Positions 35,044 to 47,436 of a stretch of DNA of 64,000 nt are shown here, one piece after another. The stretch is from Hygrophila difformis (taxonomy: Eukaryota > Streptophyta > Magnoliopsida > Lamiales > Acanthaceae). Position 1 is the stretch's first letter; each line of letters starts with the position of its first letter. The translations under genes and the position numbers were made by a program. Below the pieces are notes generated by a model. The model saw nothing but the letters and a program-made list of their open reading frames with translations. It ran no database searches and was not told the origin of the DNA. Where the stretch lies: positions 38,464,945 to 38,528,944 of the forward strand of contig JAOANR010000009.1 of NCBI GenBank assembly GCA_030278955.1, written 5' to 3'.

Positions 35044-35975
35044 ATGACAACAACGTTCACCCTCTAGGACAACTTCAAAACCTTCACTGTATGAAAACCT
35101 TGAAATTTACTTTTATACATGCCAGGCCCTATTCATGCTTTGCTCTTGAATAACATTCCACTTGTTTATCCTTGCAGGTCATGCCCCGCTCTTTTACTAA
35201 TACTATTCATGGCCCGCTTGCAACCACATCTATTTCAGCCCAAACCACACTGCGCCAGTGGACTTTCACTCTACACTACCATCCTCCTTATTTTTGTATC
35301 TATAATGACTACCGTTGGCATGAGTTTTGCCGTGTTCATCAGCTACATGTCGGAGATCAGCTAACGCTCACAAATATCGGCCCACTGCAGTTCTATGTCA
35401 CCTTCAATGGTCCTACTCATCACACCGGTGAACCTTCCCAGCAACCCACTGTTTTTCTATCGTCAGGTAATGAATTTGCACTCACATTCCTCTGCTCCAT
35501 TTCACACTCTAAAAAACCATTTCATTCGCTTTTTCCAGATACAGAAACTGATGTTCTTATGGATTCCGAAGATGACTCAACCGGCATCGTCTCTATTAGC
35601 TCAAACGACTCAGACGACAACAATCTTAATTCCTTCCAAGTCGACATCAGCCCATCTCACAAGAAAACTTTGGTAAACTTAACCTCACATAAATAATAGA
35701 CTTATACAACATTTCTATCCATTTCCATCAATAACATGCTTCATGTTTAATACACTATTCCTCTTCACTTTTGGCAAAAACTATGGTCTCGACTCAAAAC
35801 ATCGATTATACATGAGGTTCGGCAATGCCAATAGAACTTACGAAATGGCCTGAAGTATACGCACGAGACCCGCAAAGGTTATAGCGACTCATTGAAAATA
35901 ACCATGGGCTGGCCATTCTTCTTCCAGCATTATAAGATGTTGGTCGATGAAGCCTGGAAGTTTACCATCATTATA
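35044..35975 (+). pseudogene. B3-domain gene copy on the plus strand, broken
   Basis: Exons inferred from splice borders and unbroken phase: 35044-35088, 35178-35466 and 35539-35672. The first reads MTTTFTL, then TAG (35065-35067), then DNFKTFT. The 289-base second exon holds the B3 body (VMPRSFTNTIHG, LRQWTFTLHYHPPYFCIYND, EFCRVHQLHVGDQLTL, FYVTF). The third is an acidic linker (DVLMDSEDDSTGI). Degenerate text resembling a second B3 domain continues to about 35975 (GWPFFFQHYKMLVDEAWKF). Exon length and phase match the minus-strand B3 gene at 31347-32400, so they are paralogues. One nonsense codon breaks each. Confidence 0.6.
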
Positions 35976-36041
35976 ATTAATATTATGGAAATATAATTAT
36001 TTCACTTTTCCGTTTACAAATATTATAAAAACTATTATAAC

Positions 36042-36100
<59 letters not shown>

Positions 36101-36130
36101 GTTTTATGTATTATTAATATTACGTTGTTG

Positions 36131-36164
<34 letters not shown>

Positions 36165-36660
36165 CATTATTATTATTAATATTCTTTTACTATTGTTTGT
36201 AGAATAATTATTATAATATATTTTTAGTTTTAATACTAAAAATATAATTATTAATATAAATATTAAAATTATTAATTTTTATTAATAATTTAATAATAGT
36301 AATAATTAATTTGACTATATTTATTATTTTCTCCTTTGTTACAATAATAAATATTGTTTATTAATAATTTTCTCCAATAATATTGTAACAAAGATAAATG
36401 AATTATAATTATAGAAGAATTGTATTATCATTAATTAAAATACTAATACTAATATTATTATTAATATTTCCTTATTATTATTATCATTATTATTAATATT
36501 CTATAAATAATTATTATATACTACAAGTATTATTATACTTGTAGTATGTACTATTAATAAATTATTATTAATATACTATAACTTCTATATACTATTAAAA
36601 TAGTCAAGTGAGATCTTTTTAGATTCGTCTAATCAACCGTTTTTACACACAGAGCAACTG
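35976..36660. repeat. AT-rich DNA with AAT/ATT microsatellites
   Basis: AAT units run from 36042 to 36100, ATT units at about 36135-36180, then degenerate trinucleotide AT-rich sequence to 36600. No gene. Confidence 0.8.
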
Positions 36661-38035
<1,375 letters not shown>

Positions 38036-38157
38036 TACAAGTAAACATTACAAAATAATATTAATAACGGGGATCAATACATTTTTGTAATATTAATGCT
38101 AATAATATGAATAGTAATAATAAAGTTAATACGAATAACAATATGGCAGGAAATAAT

Positions 38158-38178
38158 GCGGGGGGCCCACCCCGCTAA
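38158..38178 (+). mobile_element. Candidate Helitron 3' terminus
   Basis: A GC-rich hairpin (arms GCGGGG and CCCCGC) ends in CTAA followed by T, inside very AT-rich DNA. Plant Helitrons end in a short hairpin and CTRR, inserting between A and T. Here the stem abuts CTAA rather than lying about ten bases upstream, so this is only a candidate. If right, the Helitron runs from left of the window to 38178 and includes the B3 and RPA-like pieces. Confidence 0.35.
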
Positions 38179-38246
38179 TGCTTGTCCCTTCGAGTGTGGT
38201 CATTCCGGACCTTCCACAGGGGAACTGCGACTTTCGTCTTTCCTCC

Positions 38247-40995
38247 TGTAACACCCCGGATTTGATAACCCAGGCCGAGGTGTCACCGCCGCATCTCCCT
38301 AGCAAGACACGGATTCCCGAGCTCGCTAAGGAGGTGCAAGGCTTATGGGTATACAAAGTTTTAAAACATTCATCAATGAATCCGGAGTTTATTAATACTT
38401 AAATCAAAGTACGATAGTAAAAATCATCATGCAAGGATAAGGTAAATGCAGCGGAAATGTAATCACGGCCAACACGGCCAAAACCTCGGGTTAAACAGAC
38501 CCGGTAAACAGTAATACGATGCAGAAAGCGAAAATGTTCATAAATAATTCCCCCCAAGTGTATGCGTATGCGTCACTCGACATACTCTGTAAAAGAAAAA
38601 TGACAACGGTTGTCAGTATAAAAATATACTGAGTAAGTTAATCCCTAACTAACAAATAAAAGAGGTTACATGTGTTTAAACTAAAGATTTCGCTTACCGT
38701 ACGTGAATTTAAAATGCATAATTTATTAGCAGCGGAAAAACATGATTAAAGGACTTAATTTTAAAAGCGTAATTTAAAGCATAATTTAAGATGCATAAAT
38801 TTTAAATACATAATTAAAGACATGATAAATACAATTTAAGCATAATGGAACACTCACACAAGTCTTTTACATTTTATCCCGTAGACTAAGAAGAGGACAC
38901 CATACCGAGAGATCACTAACGAGGCAATCTCAACATAGGACCACTAACGAGGCAGTCCAAACAATGGGAGACCACTAACGAGGCAGTCTCAAAAGATAAT
39001 AGGACCACTAACGAGGCGATCTACAAAGATAGTAGGACCACTAACGAGGCGATCCACAAATACAGCGCGCGAGATCACTAACGAGGCAATCTCAGATAGT
39101 AAGGAGACCACTAACGAGGCAGTCTCAAAGATAATGATAGTATGAGGATCGGCTCAGCCTAGTGAACGGGATTTTTCGAAAGTTCGTATTTCAAAGTTAT
39201 CAAATGATCGATATCGCGTTTTCATAGTTCGAGTTTTCTCAAGTTCGAAAAATCCTATTCGAGGCAGTTTACGCCTTTCTTAATTAAAAATTCATTTTTA
39301 CACCAAAAATTCTGAAATTTTTACAGTAGTTCAAAAACACACACACGAACATCTTTCATGTTTTAAGTTTGTCGAAATAAGGTTCCGAAGTGAGTCGAAA
39401 TTCGAGTTCATTGCAAAGAATAATTTCTGTCTTAAAAACTGGTTTCGTCACAGGTTCGTGCAACGCCGATTAAAAATTCATTTCAAAACCAATCGATGCG
39501 AAATTTTTACAGTAACTACAAAACACGTTAAGGAACGACTTTCATGTTTTAAGAATTTGAAAATAATGAATTCTTGGTACTCAAAAATCGACCACAACTC
39601 ACTGCATACTCGCGGATTCCGAATTGGGTTTAAAACAGTTCTGAAAATTCGACCGATTGACATATCAAATGAACACCAAAATCCGTGAAATTTTACATGC
39701 ATAATCTAGACTCAATTATCTACAACTTTTGTTTAGGAATGCAAAGTTAAATCATTCGAAAAATGGGTGAAAAACACGCCTCAAGTTGAATATGGAAAAA
39801 CTGTCACAGTTTTAAAACGTTCGGGTTGTCACAGAAAGTTTACGGCGTGATTTGGGATAGCAAAACTTAATGTCAACGGCTGAAATTTGGACACAAGATA
39901 GATAAAGGTGTTAGGAACAACTTTTATGTTGAAACGTTTTCGGTTTGAATTCCCGAAGGTCGAGTTTTAGGCGAGTCTTTAAAATTGGACGAAAATAGGG
40001 TTTTTGAAAACCGATTTTTGTTACATGCCTATATCTCGAGATTTAAACAACAAACAACCACGAAAATTTGTGAGTAAGGTTTTAACTTACTTAGTTAGAG
40101 AATAGGGTCGCTGGATTGGGTTTCCGGACGTCCTAGGGTCGCGACGAATGGCCAACTTCTCCGATCGCTTTTTGTTCGTTTTCGGACGGGAAATCGTAGT
40201 AAGGGAAAAGGGTTAGAATATGAGTTTCTGAGATATATGGACGAATTAAAACTTTGTACAATAGCTTACCAAGAGTCTAGAAGTCAGGGGCTTGTCCCAG
40301 TCGTCGCCGGAATACTCGCCGGAAAGTGGTGTCGAAGGAGTTTTGAACTTTGAGAGGGAATTGAGGGAGGGTAGGAAGTGTTTTCTGAAACTTTAGGGTT
40401 TGGGGCACCCCTAGGGTATTCTTAAGCCTTCCCCAAGGCTGAGATCCGATTACCATCGAAGGGGGTGTTAATTTTGGCAAGAAAATCGCCATGGAAGGAA
40501 AGTTTACACCTCCTGCACCTCTGGCGCGCTGGTGACGCGCACATAGGCCTTTGTCCGCGCGGAGCACGCGTGACTGCCCTGGAGTCGCGACACCTCCGTC
40601 CGCGCGGTGGCCGCGCGGCGGCGCGCGGAGGGCGCGGACCGGCCGGACCGGCCGGTTCGGCGGTCCGCGTGTTCTGTCGGGTCTTTCCTTGCTTTCCCCT
40701 ATCGGTTTTCTACGTGGTAGCTCGATTCCTTGGGTCGTCTCCGGTTCGGAATCTTTTCCTTAAACTTGTTACGAGTCCGGCTTATTGCTCGCAACATTTC
40801 CGTGTCCTAATTAGCCTAGTCCAAATTGGTTCCAACTCCTCCTATCGTCCTTATGATCTATTTCGTGATTTATTTTGTGATTTATTTCGTGACTGAACTT
40901 AGAAATTAGTTCCAAGCTGTCTACGTACCCTGTGAAGGGATCAAGTCATGACGTAGTTCAAAACAATTTGAATTTGTTTTTCCTCGGGTGTTACA
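38247..40995 (-). repeat. Element D, 3' LTR
   Basis: 2749 bases from TGTAACACCCCGGATTTG to GGGTGTTACA. GC-rich block at about 40525-40675. Confidence 0.9.
38909..39126. repeat. Seven-unit hairpin array (D, 3' LTR)
   Basis: The same seven units as in C with constant loop CACTAACGAGGC. The fourth unit ends GATCT rather than GATCC. Confidence 0.85.
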
Positions 40996-41036
40996 TCCTC
41001 CCCCCCTTAAGAATACAGTTATGTCCCCATAACTGT
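40996..41036 (-). promoter_or_regulatory. Element D polypurine tract with hairpin
   Basis: Minus strand: arms ACAGTTATG and CATAACTGT around GGGA (41015-41036), then ATTCTTAAGGGGGGGAGGA and the LTR start. Confidence 0.85.
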
Positions 41037-41330
41037 GGTCGGGTCATCTTGGAAGAGGGTAGGGTAACGTTGCCTCATGTCGGCTTCCAATTCCCAGGTC
41101 GCCGTTTCTGTCTCGTGGTTGGACCACAGGACCTTGACCATCTTTACAGATTTATTCCTTGTCACCCTTTCCATGTAGTCGAGTATTTGCACCGGGGTTT
41201 CTTCATAAGTCAAGTCATCATCCAATTCGATTACGTCCGGTTGGAGTACATGCGACGTGTCAGGCACATACTTCTTCAGTTGGGGGTCGTGGAGCTCGTT
41301 ATGGATACGAGCAAACTGTGGTGGGGACGT
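41019..41330 (-). CDS. Element D isolated chromodomain with integrase tail
   Basis: On the minus strand an open frame reads through the last part of integrase (QFARIHNELHDPQLKK) into VPDTSHVLQ. A chromodomain follows (LTYEETPVQILDYMER, NKSVKMVKVLWSNHE, TATWELEADMRQRYPTLF) ending VMGT at 41019. Integrase catalytic parts are absent; upstream 41330-41490 holds only decayed remnants. No ATG clearly starts this frame, so translation would need a spliced or readthrough RNA. In chromoviruses this domain is the C-terminal end of integrase and affects target choice; keeping it alone is unusual. It could be a passive leftover. Confidence 0.6.
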   Translation of the reverse strand, partial: TSPPQFARIHNELHDPQLKKYVPDTSHVLQPDVIELDDDLTYEETPVQILDYMERVTRNKSVKMVKVLWSNHETETATWELEADMRQRYPTLFQDDPTTVMGT

Positions 41331-41489
41331 TAGTTAATAAGCGGTTTTCTATTCCCTACGGAATTTCTTATGGTCCCTATGTATTTACGTCCCGAGGGTT
41401 TCCTGTAGTCCTGCGAAAGGAGGACGTGAGGCAATTCTGCTGTCCTTGCCCGGAATAATGCCAAGTGATGCTCCATGTCGTCGTATTTC

Positions 41490-42391
41490 ACTGTCAATGT
41501 ATGCCCGGGTCCAGTGAAGAGCGTATAGCAAAAGAGATTGAGCAGAACAGGAAAAACAAAACTCCCTCCGGGTCCCGCGCGGTGGCCGCGCGGTATGGGG
41601 CCTCAGCGCGCGGCGAGCGCGCGGCTGCCCCTGTTCGAGAAAATAGGGCTCGCGCTCCGCGCGAGCCACTTCCCTCATTTCCCCACTCGAGACCACACCC
41701 CCAATTCTCTCTAAATCCGGCGAGTTACCTTCTCGTTTGCTTGATTTCGGCTTCAATTTCACTCACCAAGGTATGAATCTATTAAACCCACTTACCAAAT
41801 TCAACTTTTATGCTTTGAATGACTTGATTTGTGAAGTGTTTTAGAAATTAGGGTTTATGTACAAAATTGGGGGTTTGTTGTTTTTAGGCTTGTTTTGTGC
41901 AAATTAGCAAGTGTCCGTAGCATTCGTTGTTACTCTTGTTGCCTTGCCTATGTTTATGTTATAACGTGTTTACGTTTTTGGCATGTTCTTGTTGAATTCG
42001 AATCCTTAGAAAGGATATGAAGTTTTTGACGTTTGGTTGTTATTGGGGTGTGATTATTAGTTCGTTTCCCTGTTGTTTGGTGCTGTAGGATATGCTGTGT
42101 TGTTATTAGAATGATTGTTTTGTTCTGTGGGCCATTTCCGTGTGTTGTTAGTAACTTAGGTTTTGGTTTATTGCGCACATAACGTGTTCGACGAAATGCC
42201 ACAAAGGGTTTGGGCACTAGTTTGAGCATATCCTTTGTCTAGATTACCTCCTGGTTGGTCTTAGCAAACGGTAGGGTTTGTTGTTCTTACGGTATATTCG
42301 CGTTGGAAGGGTATATTGATGCCCTTTACGTATTTTCGCTTGACTTTTGTGTGGGTCTTAGTCTTATAATCAGTATTTGGTAACTTGCAGG
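41490..42391 (+). other. Leader and intron of the antisense gene in D
   Basis: Plus-strand leader with a GC-rich palindromic stretch (41575-41635). The donor CACCAAG|GTATG lies at 41771 and the acceptor TAACTTGCAG ends at 42390, a 620-base intron that ends one base before the ATG. The intron is conserved in position with C and partly in B. Confidence 0.55.
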
Positions 42392-43711
42392 ATGTTGCTC
42401 TTTTTGTGGGTCGTTTTGGCGTCTCTCATGTGTCCTCCGAGGACTAGGAGACGAGTTGCTGATGAGGCTGGCCCCAGTCATGCCGCTCCGGCGATGCCTG
42501 ATTTCGACGAGAGCGAGTCAGAGGAGGACGAGGAGCAGCGGGGCCCGCGACTCAGGGGTCTCCCGGATGAGGTGCGTCCTCACCGGCACGACAGGTTCCG
42601 GTTTAGGACGAGGGCTGCCCAGGACTTTCATTTCGACGAGCTTCGTCGAAACAGGGCTCACGTCCCTAAGAGAGGCATATATCCCCTTCATATGGGCGAT
42701 GACAGGGTCAGTGCAGTCTTGGAGTATCTGCAGTGGATCGGACTGGCACGTCACCCCGAGGGCGTCGCCTCCGGTTATTTGGATATGGAGGTTATTGCCA
42801 ACATTGGCGGTCTCGGGGAGGGTGACGATCTATCCCGGGTATGGGTCCGTGGTCGCTATCTCGACTTCAGTGCTCGGGCGATCAATGTCTATTTTGGCTT
42901 GCCCGACGATGGCGTATTCCGGCCACAGCCTGAGGGACGTGTTCTTGCTCCTGCGTGGAACACCTTATGCACCATAGTGCCTCCTCAGCTCGAGCACAGT
43001 CATGAGCTTCGTTTGACGATGATGGACTCCCCTAGGCGAGAGCTTGCTCAGCTGTGGTTAGGGCGCGTCCGGCCGATCACTCGGAGCCACATTGTCCTGG
43101 ATCACGTCTACGAGACCATTTGCTTCATCGCGCGAGACGGTAGGGTGAATGTAGGAGCTTGCATCGAGGACAACTTGCGGGGTATGCGGAGAGGACGAGG
43201 GAGTAGGGTGATTACCCACGTTCACCTCATCTGTGGGTTGTGCGCGGCGCAGAGGATTCGCACTACACCGGAGACAGACCCGTACGACCTAGCACCGGGC
43301 CGTTGCTACCGTATCCCGACTTATGCTGACCGGCGTAGCGCCTTACGTCGTGGGGCTCCCCGTGCTGTACTTCGCCCGCAGCCTGATGACGGCGGCCTGA
43401 TCCTTGTTGTACCACCGGAGCAGCCACCCCCTCCTCCAGTAGTTCCACCTCATGTTGTGGCACCTCAGGGGCAGGAGATGACCCAGGTGCTGCAGATGAT
43501 GCAGGAGATGCGGGTCAGTATGGACGCCGGGTTTGCAGCTGGGCAGGCTCGTTATGACGCCCTCGACGCTAGGTTGGACTTCTACCAGACCCGTATGGAC
43601 TCGTTTGAGACGAGGCAGGCTCAGCAGCAGGCCACCATGTCCGACATGTACGCCTATGTGCGGCAGATGGACGACTACATGCGCCGGCAGTTCCCGCCTC
43701 CCGATCAGTGA
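42392..43711 (+). CDS. Antisense gene of element D (Transposase_32-like protein)
   Basis: An intact frame of 439 residues on the strand opposite to the retrotransposon. The first ATG (MLLFLWVV) directly follows the splice acceptor; a second at 42428 (MCPPRTRRRVADEAGPSH) is an equally plausible start. Features: acidic stretch with SEEDEE near residue 45; core from about 75 to 300 with FDELRRNR, GIYPLHMGDDRVSAVLEY and VRGRYLDFSARAINVYFGLP; proline-rich linker near 335-350; coiled coil from about 355 to the end. The core resembles the plant Transposase_32 family carried by Grande-type retrotransposons. No catalytic triad is evident to me. The C copy differs by few residues over the core. Confidence 0.7.
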   Translation: MLLFLWVVLASLMCPPRTRRRVADEAGPSHAAPAMPDFDESESEEDEEQRGPRLRGLPDEVRPHRHDRFRFRTRAAQDFHFDELRRNRAHVPKRGIYPLHMGDDRVSAVLEYLQWIGLARHPEGVASGYLDMEVIANIGGLGEGDDLSRVWVRGRYLDFSARAINVYFGLPDDGVFRPQPEGRVLAPAWNTLCTIVPPQLEHSHELRLTMMDSPRRELAQLWLGRVRPITRSHIVLDHVYETICFIARDGRVNVGACIEDNLRGMRRGRGSRVITHVHLICGLCAAQRIRTTPETDPYDLAPGRCYRIPTYADRRSALRRGAPRAVLRPQPDDGGLILVVPPEQPPPPPVVPPHVVAPQGQEMTQVLQMMQEMRVSMDAGFAAGQARYDALDARLDFYQTRMDSFETRQAQQQATMSDMYAYVRQMDDYMRRQFPPPDQ

Positions 43712-44431
43712 TGTCTCCTTTTGGTTTCGTGTTTTTGTTTAGGTTTTGCATTAGACGTACTTTGTTTAGTTTCCTCCTTATGAGGACGTTGCTGTTGTCT
43801 GGGATTTGTGATTTATATTTTCGTTATGTTATTGCTTAGTTGGGTGTTTGACATGTGTTAGTTGTTTGCTGCTGTTTTAGAACCATGGTTTAATTGTTCT
43901 GTCCATTTTATGGTTTGAGATGTTATGAATTTACTGTTACCTTCCTATCGTATCTACATGTGTGTGGATTGACCAACAATACCTGTGCCGTTGCTTGACT
44001 AGACCGCTTTGATGGACTTAGATAAACTAGTGTGATAAGATACACGGGATTAGAGTTTATATGTTAAATATATAGTTGCTTGTAAGGGGAAAATTTTATT
44101 GAATGAAGATTAGTCTTTTAATAGGTATCAACTTATTGGGGTTTGTTTGTAGAGGTTGTTGGAATTTATTTATTTATTTATTTATTTATATATGTATATA
44201 TATATATATATTTTTTTTTCAGTATTCTGTTCGGTTTTTTTTTTGTCTAGGGTTGTATATTCCCCTCTTTGATCATGGTAGTTAAAGAATTAAATAGAAT
44301 GTATGGAATAAATAATAATAATAAAAAAAATAGGCTTGTATTTTTATTATTCAAGAAATAAATTTGGGTTACAAGCATTCGAAATGGAAGTAGCAATGGT
44401 GCATCAGTATGGATCTCTAAGTCTAGAGTGA
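43712..44431. other. Convergent 3' region between the antisense and MAEPN genes in D
   Basis: Non-coding and homologous to 21344-22081, but with a TTTA/TA repeat (44166-44208) in place of the TTA microsatellite of C. Confidence 0.6.
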
Positions 44432-44809
44432 CTAGGAAGGTACATCCTCGATGGGATCGTCCTCGTCGCTGGATAAGTCAATGGGAATGGGTGTCCCCAC
44501 CGGGCTCGGGCTCGGAGGGAATATGTCAGCCTCTAGGCCCAGCAGCTCTGCTCCTAAGTGTCCTATTTGCATCATCAGTTCGTTATCCTTTTTTTGGAGT
44601 GCAACCACTTGGGTTTGGAGTTCGGCGACTTGGGCCTTGAGTTGGGTTATTTCATGATGGTCAGCTTCCCTAAGATGTCTCAGATAGTCCACGTTACTCT
44701 CTAGATGCCCCACTCGAGCTTTGAAGTGATTGACATGCTGTTGGGACTCGAGGTATGCGTTGGTCAGTTTCATCATCAGATTGGTCATGTTCGCGTTCGG
44801 TTCAGCCAT
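44432..44809 (-). CDS. Small coiled-coil protein of element D (MAEPN family)
   Basis: An intact 125-residue frame, MAEPNANMTNLMMKLTNAYL onward, with a central leucine/glutamine coiled coil and an acidic C-terminus (SSDEDDPIEDVPS). About 91% identical to the C copy by eye. It lies about 330 bases after the primer binding site and immediately after an acceptor-like CATTAG. No known domain recognised; by position it replaces gag. Confidence 0.7.
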   Translation of the reverse strand: MAEPNANMTNLMMKLTNAYLESQQHVNHFKARVGHLESNVDYLRHLREADHHEITQLKAQVAELQTQVVALQKKDNELMMQIGHLGAELLGLEADIFPPSPSPVGTPIPIDLSSDEDDPIEDVPS

Positions 44810-45142
44810 CTAATGTCAACAAGGGAGGTTAGAGTTAGACATTTTTCAGGCAAGGTCAAGATATGCACGAATTTAAATCTATATGCAACATGCAAGTGCA
44901 AGTCCCTTCCCCATTAAAATTTAATCTATTCGTATGTTTAAAATAAATTGCTAAAGGTTGGGCCTATATAGTGGGCCCAAATTTAATATTTCTTTGGCTA
45001 AGATTTTGGGCTTATGAAAAAGAGAAATAAACTTTTGGGCTAAAAACAATACTAGTAGTCAAAATAAATAATTTAAAAATAATACTTGGGTTTTAAAAAT
45101 AATGGTTTAAAAATAATAGTAATAGCTTTTAAAAATTTTCCG

Positions 45143-45158
45143 GGCTCTGATACCAACT
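45143..45158 (-). promoter_or_regulatory. Element D primer binding site
   Basis: Minus strand AGTTGGTATCAGAGCCCG next to the LTR, as in C. Confidence 0.9.
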
Positions 45159-47436
45159 TGTAACACCCCGGATTTGATAACCCAGGCCGAGGTGTCACCG
45201 CCGCATCTCCCTAGCAAGACACGGATTCCCGAGCTCGCTAAGGAGGTGCAAGGCTTATGGGTATACAAAGTTTTAAAACATTCATCAATGAATCCGGAAT
45301 TTATTAATACTTAAATCAAAGTACGATAGTAAAAATCATCATGCAAGGATAAGGTAAATGCAGCGAAAATGTAATCACGGCCAACACGGCCAAAACCTCG
45401 GGTTAAACAGACCCGGTAAACAGTAATACGATGCAGAAAGCGAAAATGTTCATAAATAATTCCCCCCAAGTGTATGCGTATGCGTCACTCGACATACTCT
45501 GTAAAAGAAAAATGACAACGGTTGTCAGTATAAAAATATACTGAGTAAGTTAATCTCTAACTAACAAATAAAAGGGGTTACATGTGTTTAAACTAAAGAT
45601 TTCGCTTACCGTACGTGAATTTAAAAATGCATAATTTATTAGCAGCGGAAAAACATGATTAAAGGACTTAATTTTAAAAGCGTAATTTAAAGCATAATTT
45701 AAGATGCATAAATTTTAAATACATAATTAAAGACATGATAAATACAATTTAAGCATAATGGAACACTCACACAAGTCTTTTACATTTTATCCCGTAGACT
45801 AAGAAGAGGACACCATACCGAGAGATCACTAACGAGGCAATCTCAACATAGGACCACTAACGAGGCAGTCCAAACAATGGGAGACCACTAACGAGGCAGT
45901 CTCAAAAGATAGTAGGACCACTAACGAGGCGATCCACAAAGATAGTAGGACCACTAACGAGGCGATCCACAAATACAGCGCGCGAGATCACTAATGAGGC
46001 AATCTCAGATAGTAAGGAGACCACTAACGAGGCAGTCTCAAAGATAATGATAGTATGAGGATCGGCTCAGCCTAGTGAACGGGATTTTTCGAAAGTTCGT
46101 ATTTCAAAGTTATCAAATGATCGATATCGCGTTTTCATAGTTCGAGTTTTCTCAAGTTCGAAAAATCCTATTCGAGGCAGTTTACGCCTTTCTTAATTAA
46201 AAATTCGTTTTTACACCAAAAATTCTGAAATTTTTACAGTAGTTCAAAAACACACACACGAACATCTTTCATGTTTTAAGTTTGTGGAAATAAGGTTCCG
46301 AAGTGAGTCGAAATTCGAGTTCATTGCAAAGAATAATTTCTGTCTTAAAAACTGGTTTCGTCACAGGTTCGTGCAACGCCGATTAAAAATTCATTTCAAA
46401 ACCAATCGATGCGAACTTTTTACAGTAACTACAAAACACGTTAAGGAACAACTTTCATGTTTTAAGAATTTGGAAATAATGAATTATTGGTACTCAAAAA
46501 TCGACCACAACTCACTGCATACTCGCGGGTTCCGAATTGGGTTTAAAACAGTTCTGAAAATTCGACCGATTGACATATCAAATGAACACCAAAATCCGTA
46601 AAATTTTACATACATAATCTAGACTCAATTATCTACAACTTTTGTTTAGGAATGCAAAGTTAAATCATTCGAAAAATGGGTGAAAAACACGCCTCAAGTT
46701 GAATATGGAAAAACTGTCACAGTTTTAAAACGTTCGGGTTGTCACAAAAAGTTTACGGCGTGATTTGGGATAGAAAAACTTAATGTCAACGGCTGAAATT
46801 TGGACACAAGATAGATAAAGGTGTTAGGAACAACTTTTATGTTGAAAAGTTTTCGGTTTGAATACCCGAAGGTCGAGTTTTAGGCGAGTCTTTAAAATTG
46901 GACGAAAATAGGGTTTTTGAAAACCGATTTTTGTTACAAGCCTATATCTCGAGATTTAAACAACAAACAACCACGAAAATTTGTGAGTAAGGTTTTAACT
47001 TACTTAGTTAGAGAATAGGGTCGCTGGATTGGGTTTCCGGACGTCCTAGGGTCGCGACGAACGGCCAACTTCTCCGATCGCTTTTTGTTCGTTTTCGGAC
47101 GGGAAATCGTAGTAAGGGAAAAGGGTTAGAATATGAGTTTCTGAGATATATGGACGAATTAAAACTTTGTACAATAGCTTACCAAGAGTCTAGAAGTCAG
47201 GGGCTTGTCCCGGTCGTCGCCGGAATACTCGCCGGAAAGTGGTGTCGAAGGAGTTTTGAACTTTGAGAGGGAATTGAGGGAGGGTAGGAAGTGTTTTCTG
47301 AAACTTTAGGGTTTGGGGCGCCCCTAGGGTATTCTTAAGCCTTCCCCAAGGCTGAGATCCGATTACCATCGAAGGGGGTGTTAATTTTGGCAAGAAAATC
47401 GCCATGGAAGGAAAGTTTACACCTCCTGCACCTCTG
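45159..47436 (-). repeat. Element D, 5' LTR, truncated
   Basis: Matches 38247-40505 and stops at CACCTCTG. CACCTC occurs on both sides of the break (47421, 47428 and 47438), so the junction may have formed at this short homology. Confidence 0.85.
45822..46039. repeat. Seven-unit hairpin array (D, 5' LTR)
   Basis: As in 38909-39126; one loop has CACTAATGAGGC. Confidence 0.85.

Larger units (their letters stand above)
38247..47436 (-). mobile_element. Element D: non-autonomous chromovirus derivative, 5' LTR truncated
   Basis: A minus-strand relative of C with the same plan: 3' LTR 38247-40995, internal region 40996-45158, 5' LTR 45159-47436. The 5' LTR stops at ...CACCTCTG, where the 3' LTR continues with GGCGCGC, so about 490 bases are missing. 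Mutator-like transposase sequence begins at once. No target duplication can therefore be checked. It carries the best preserved antisense gene of the window. Confidence 0.9.

Noticed and set aside
41385..41762. 125-codon minus-strand frame upstream of the D chromodomain
   Set aside because: It overlaps the leader of the antisense gene and decayed integrase; composition is driven by the GC-rich palindromes.
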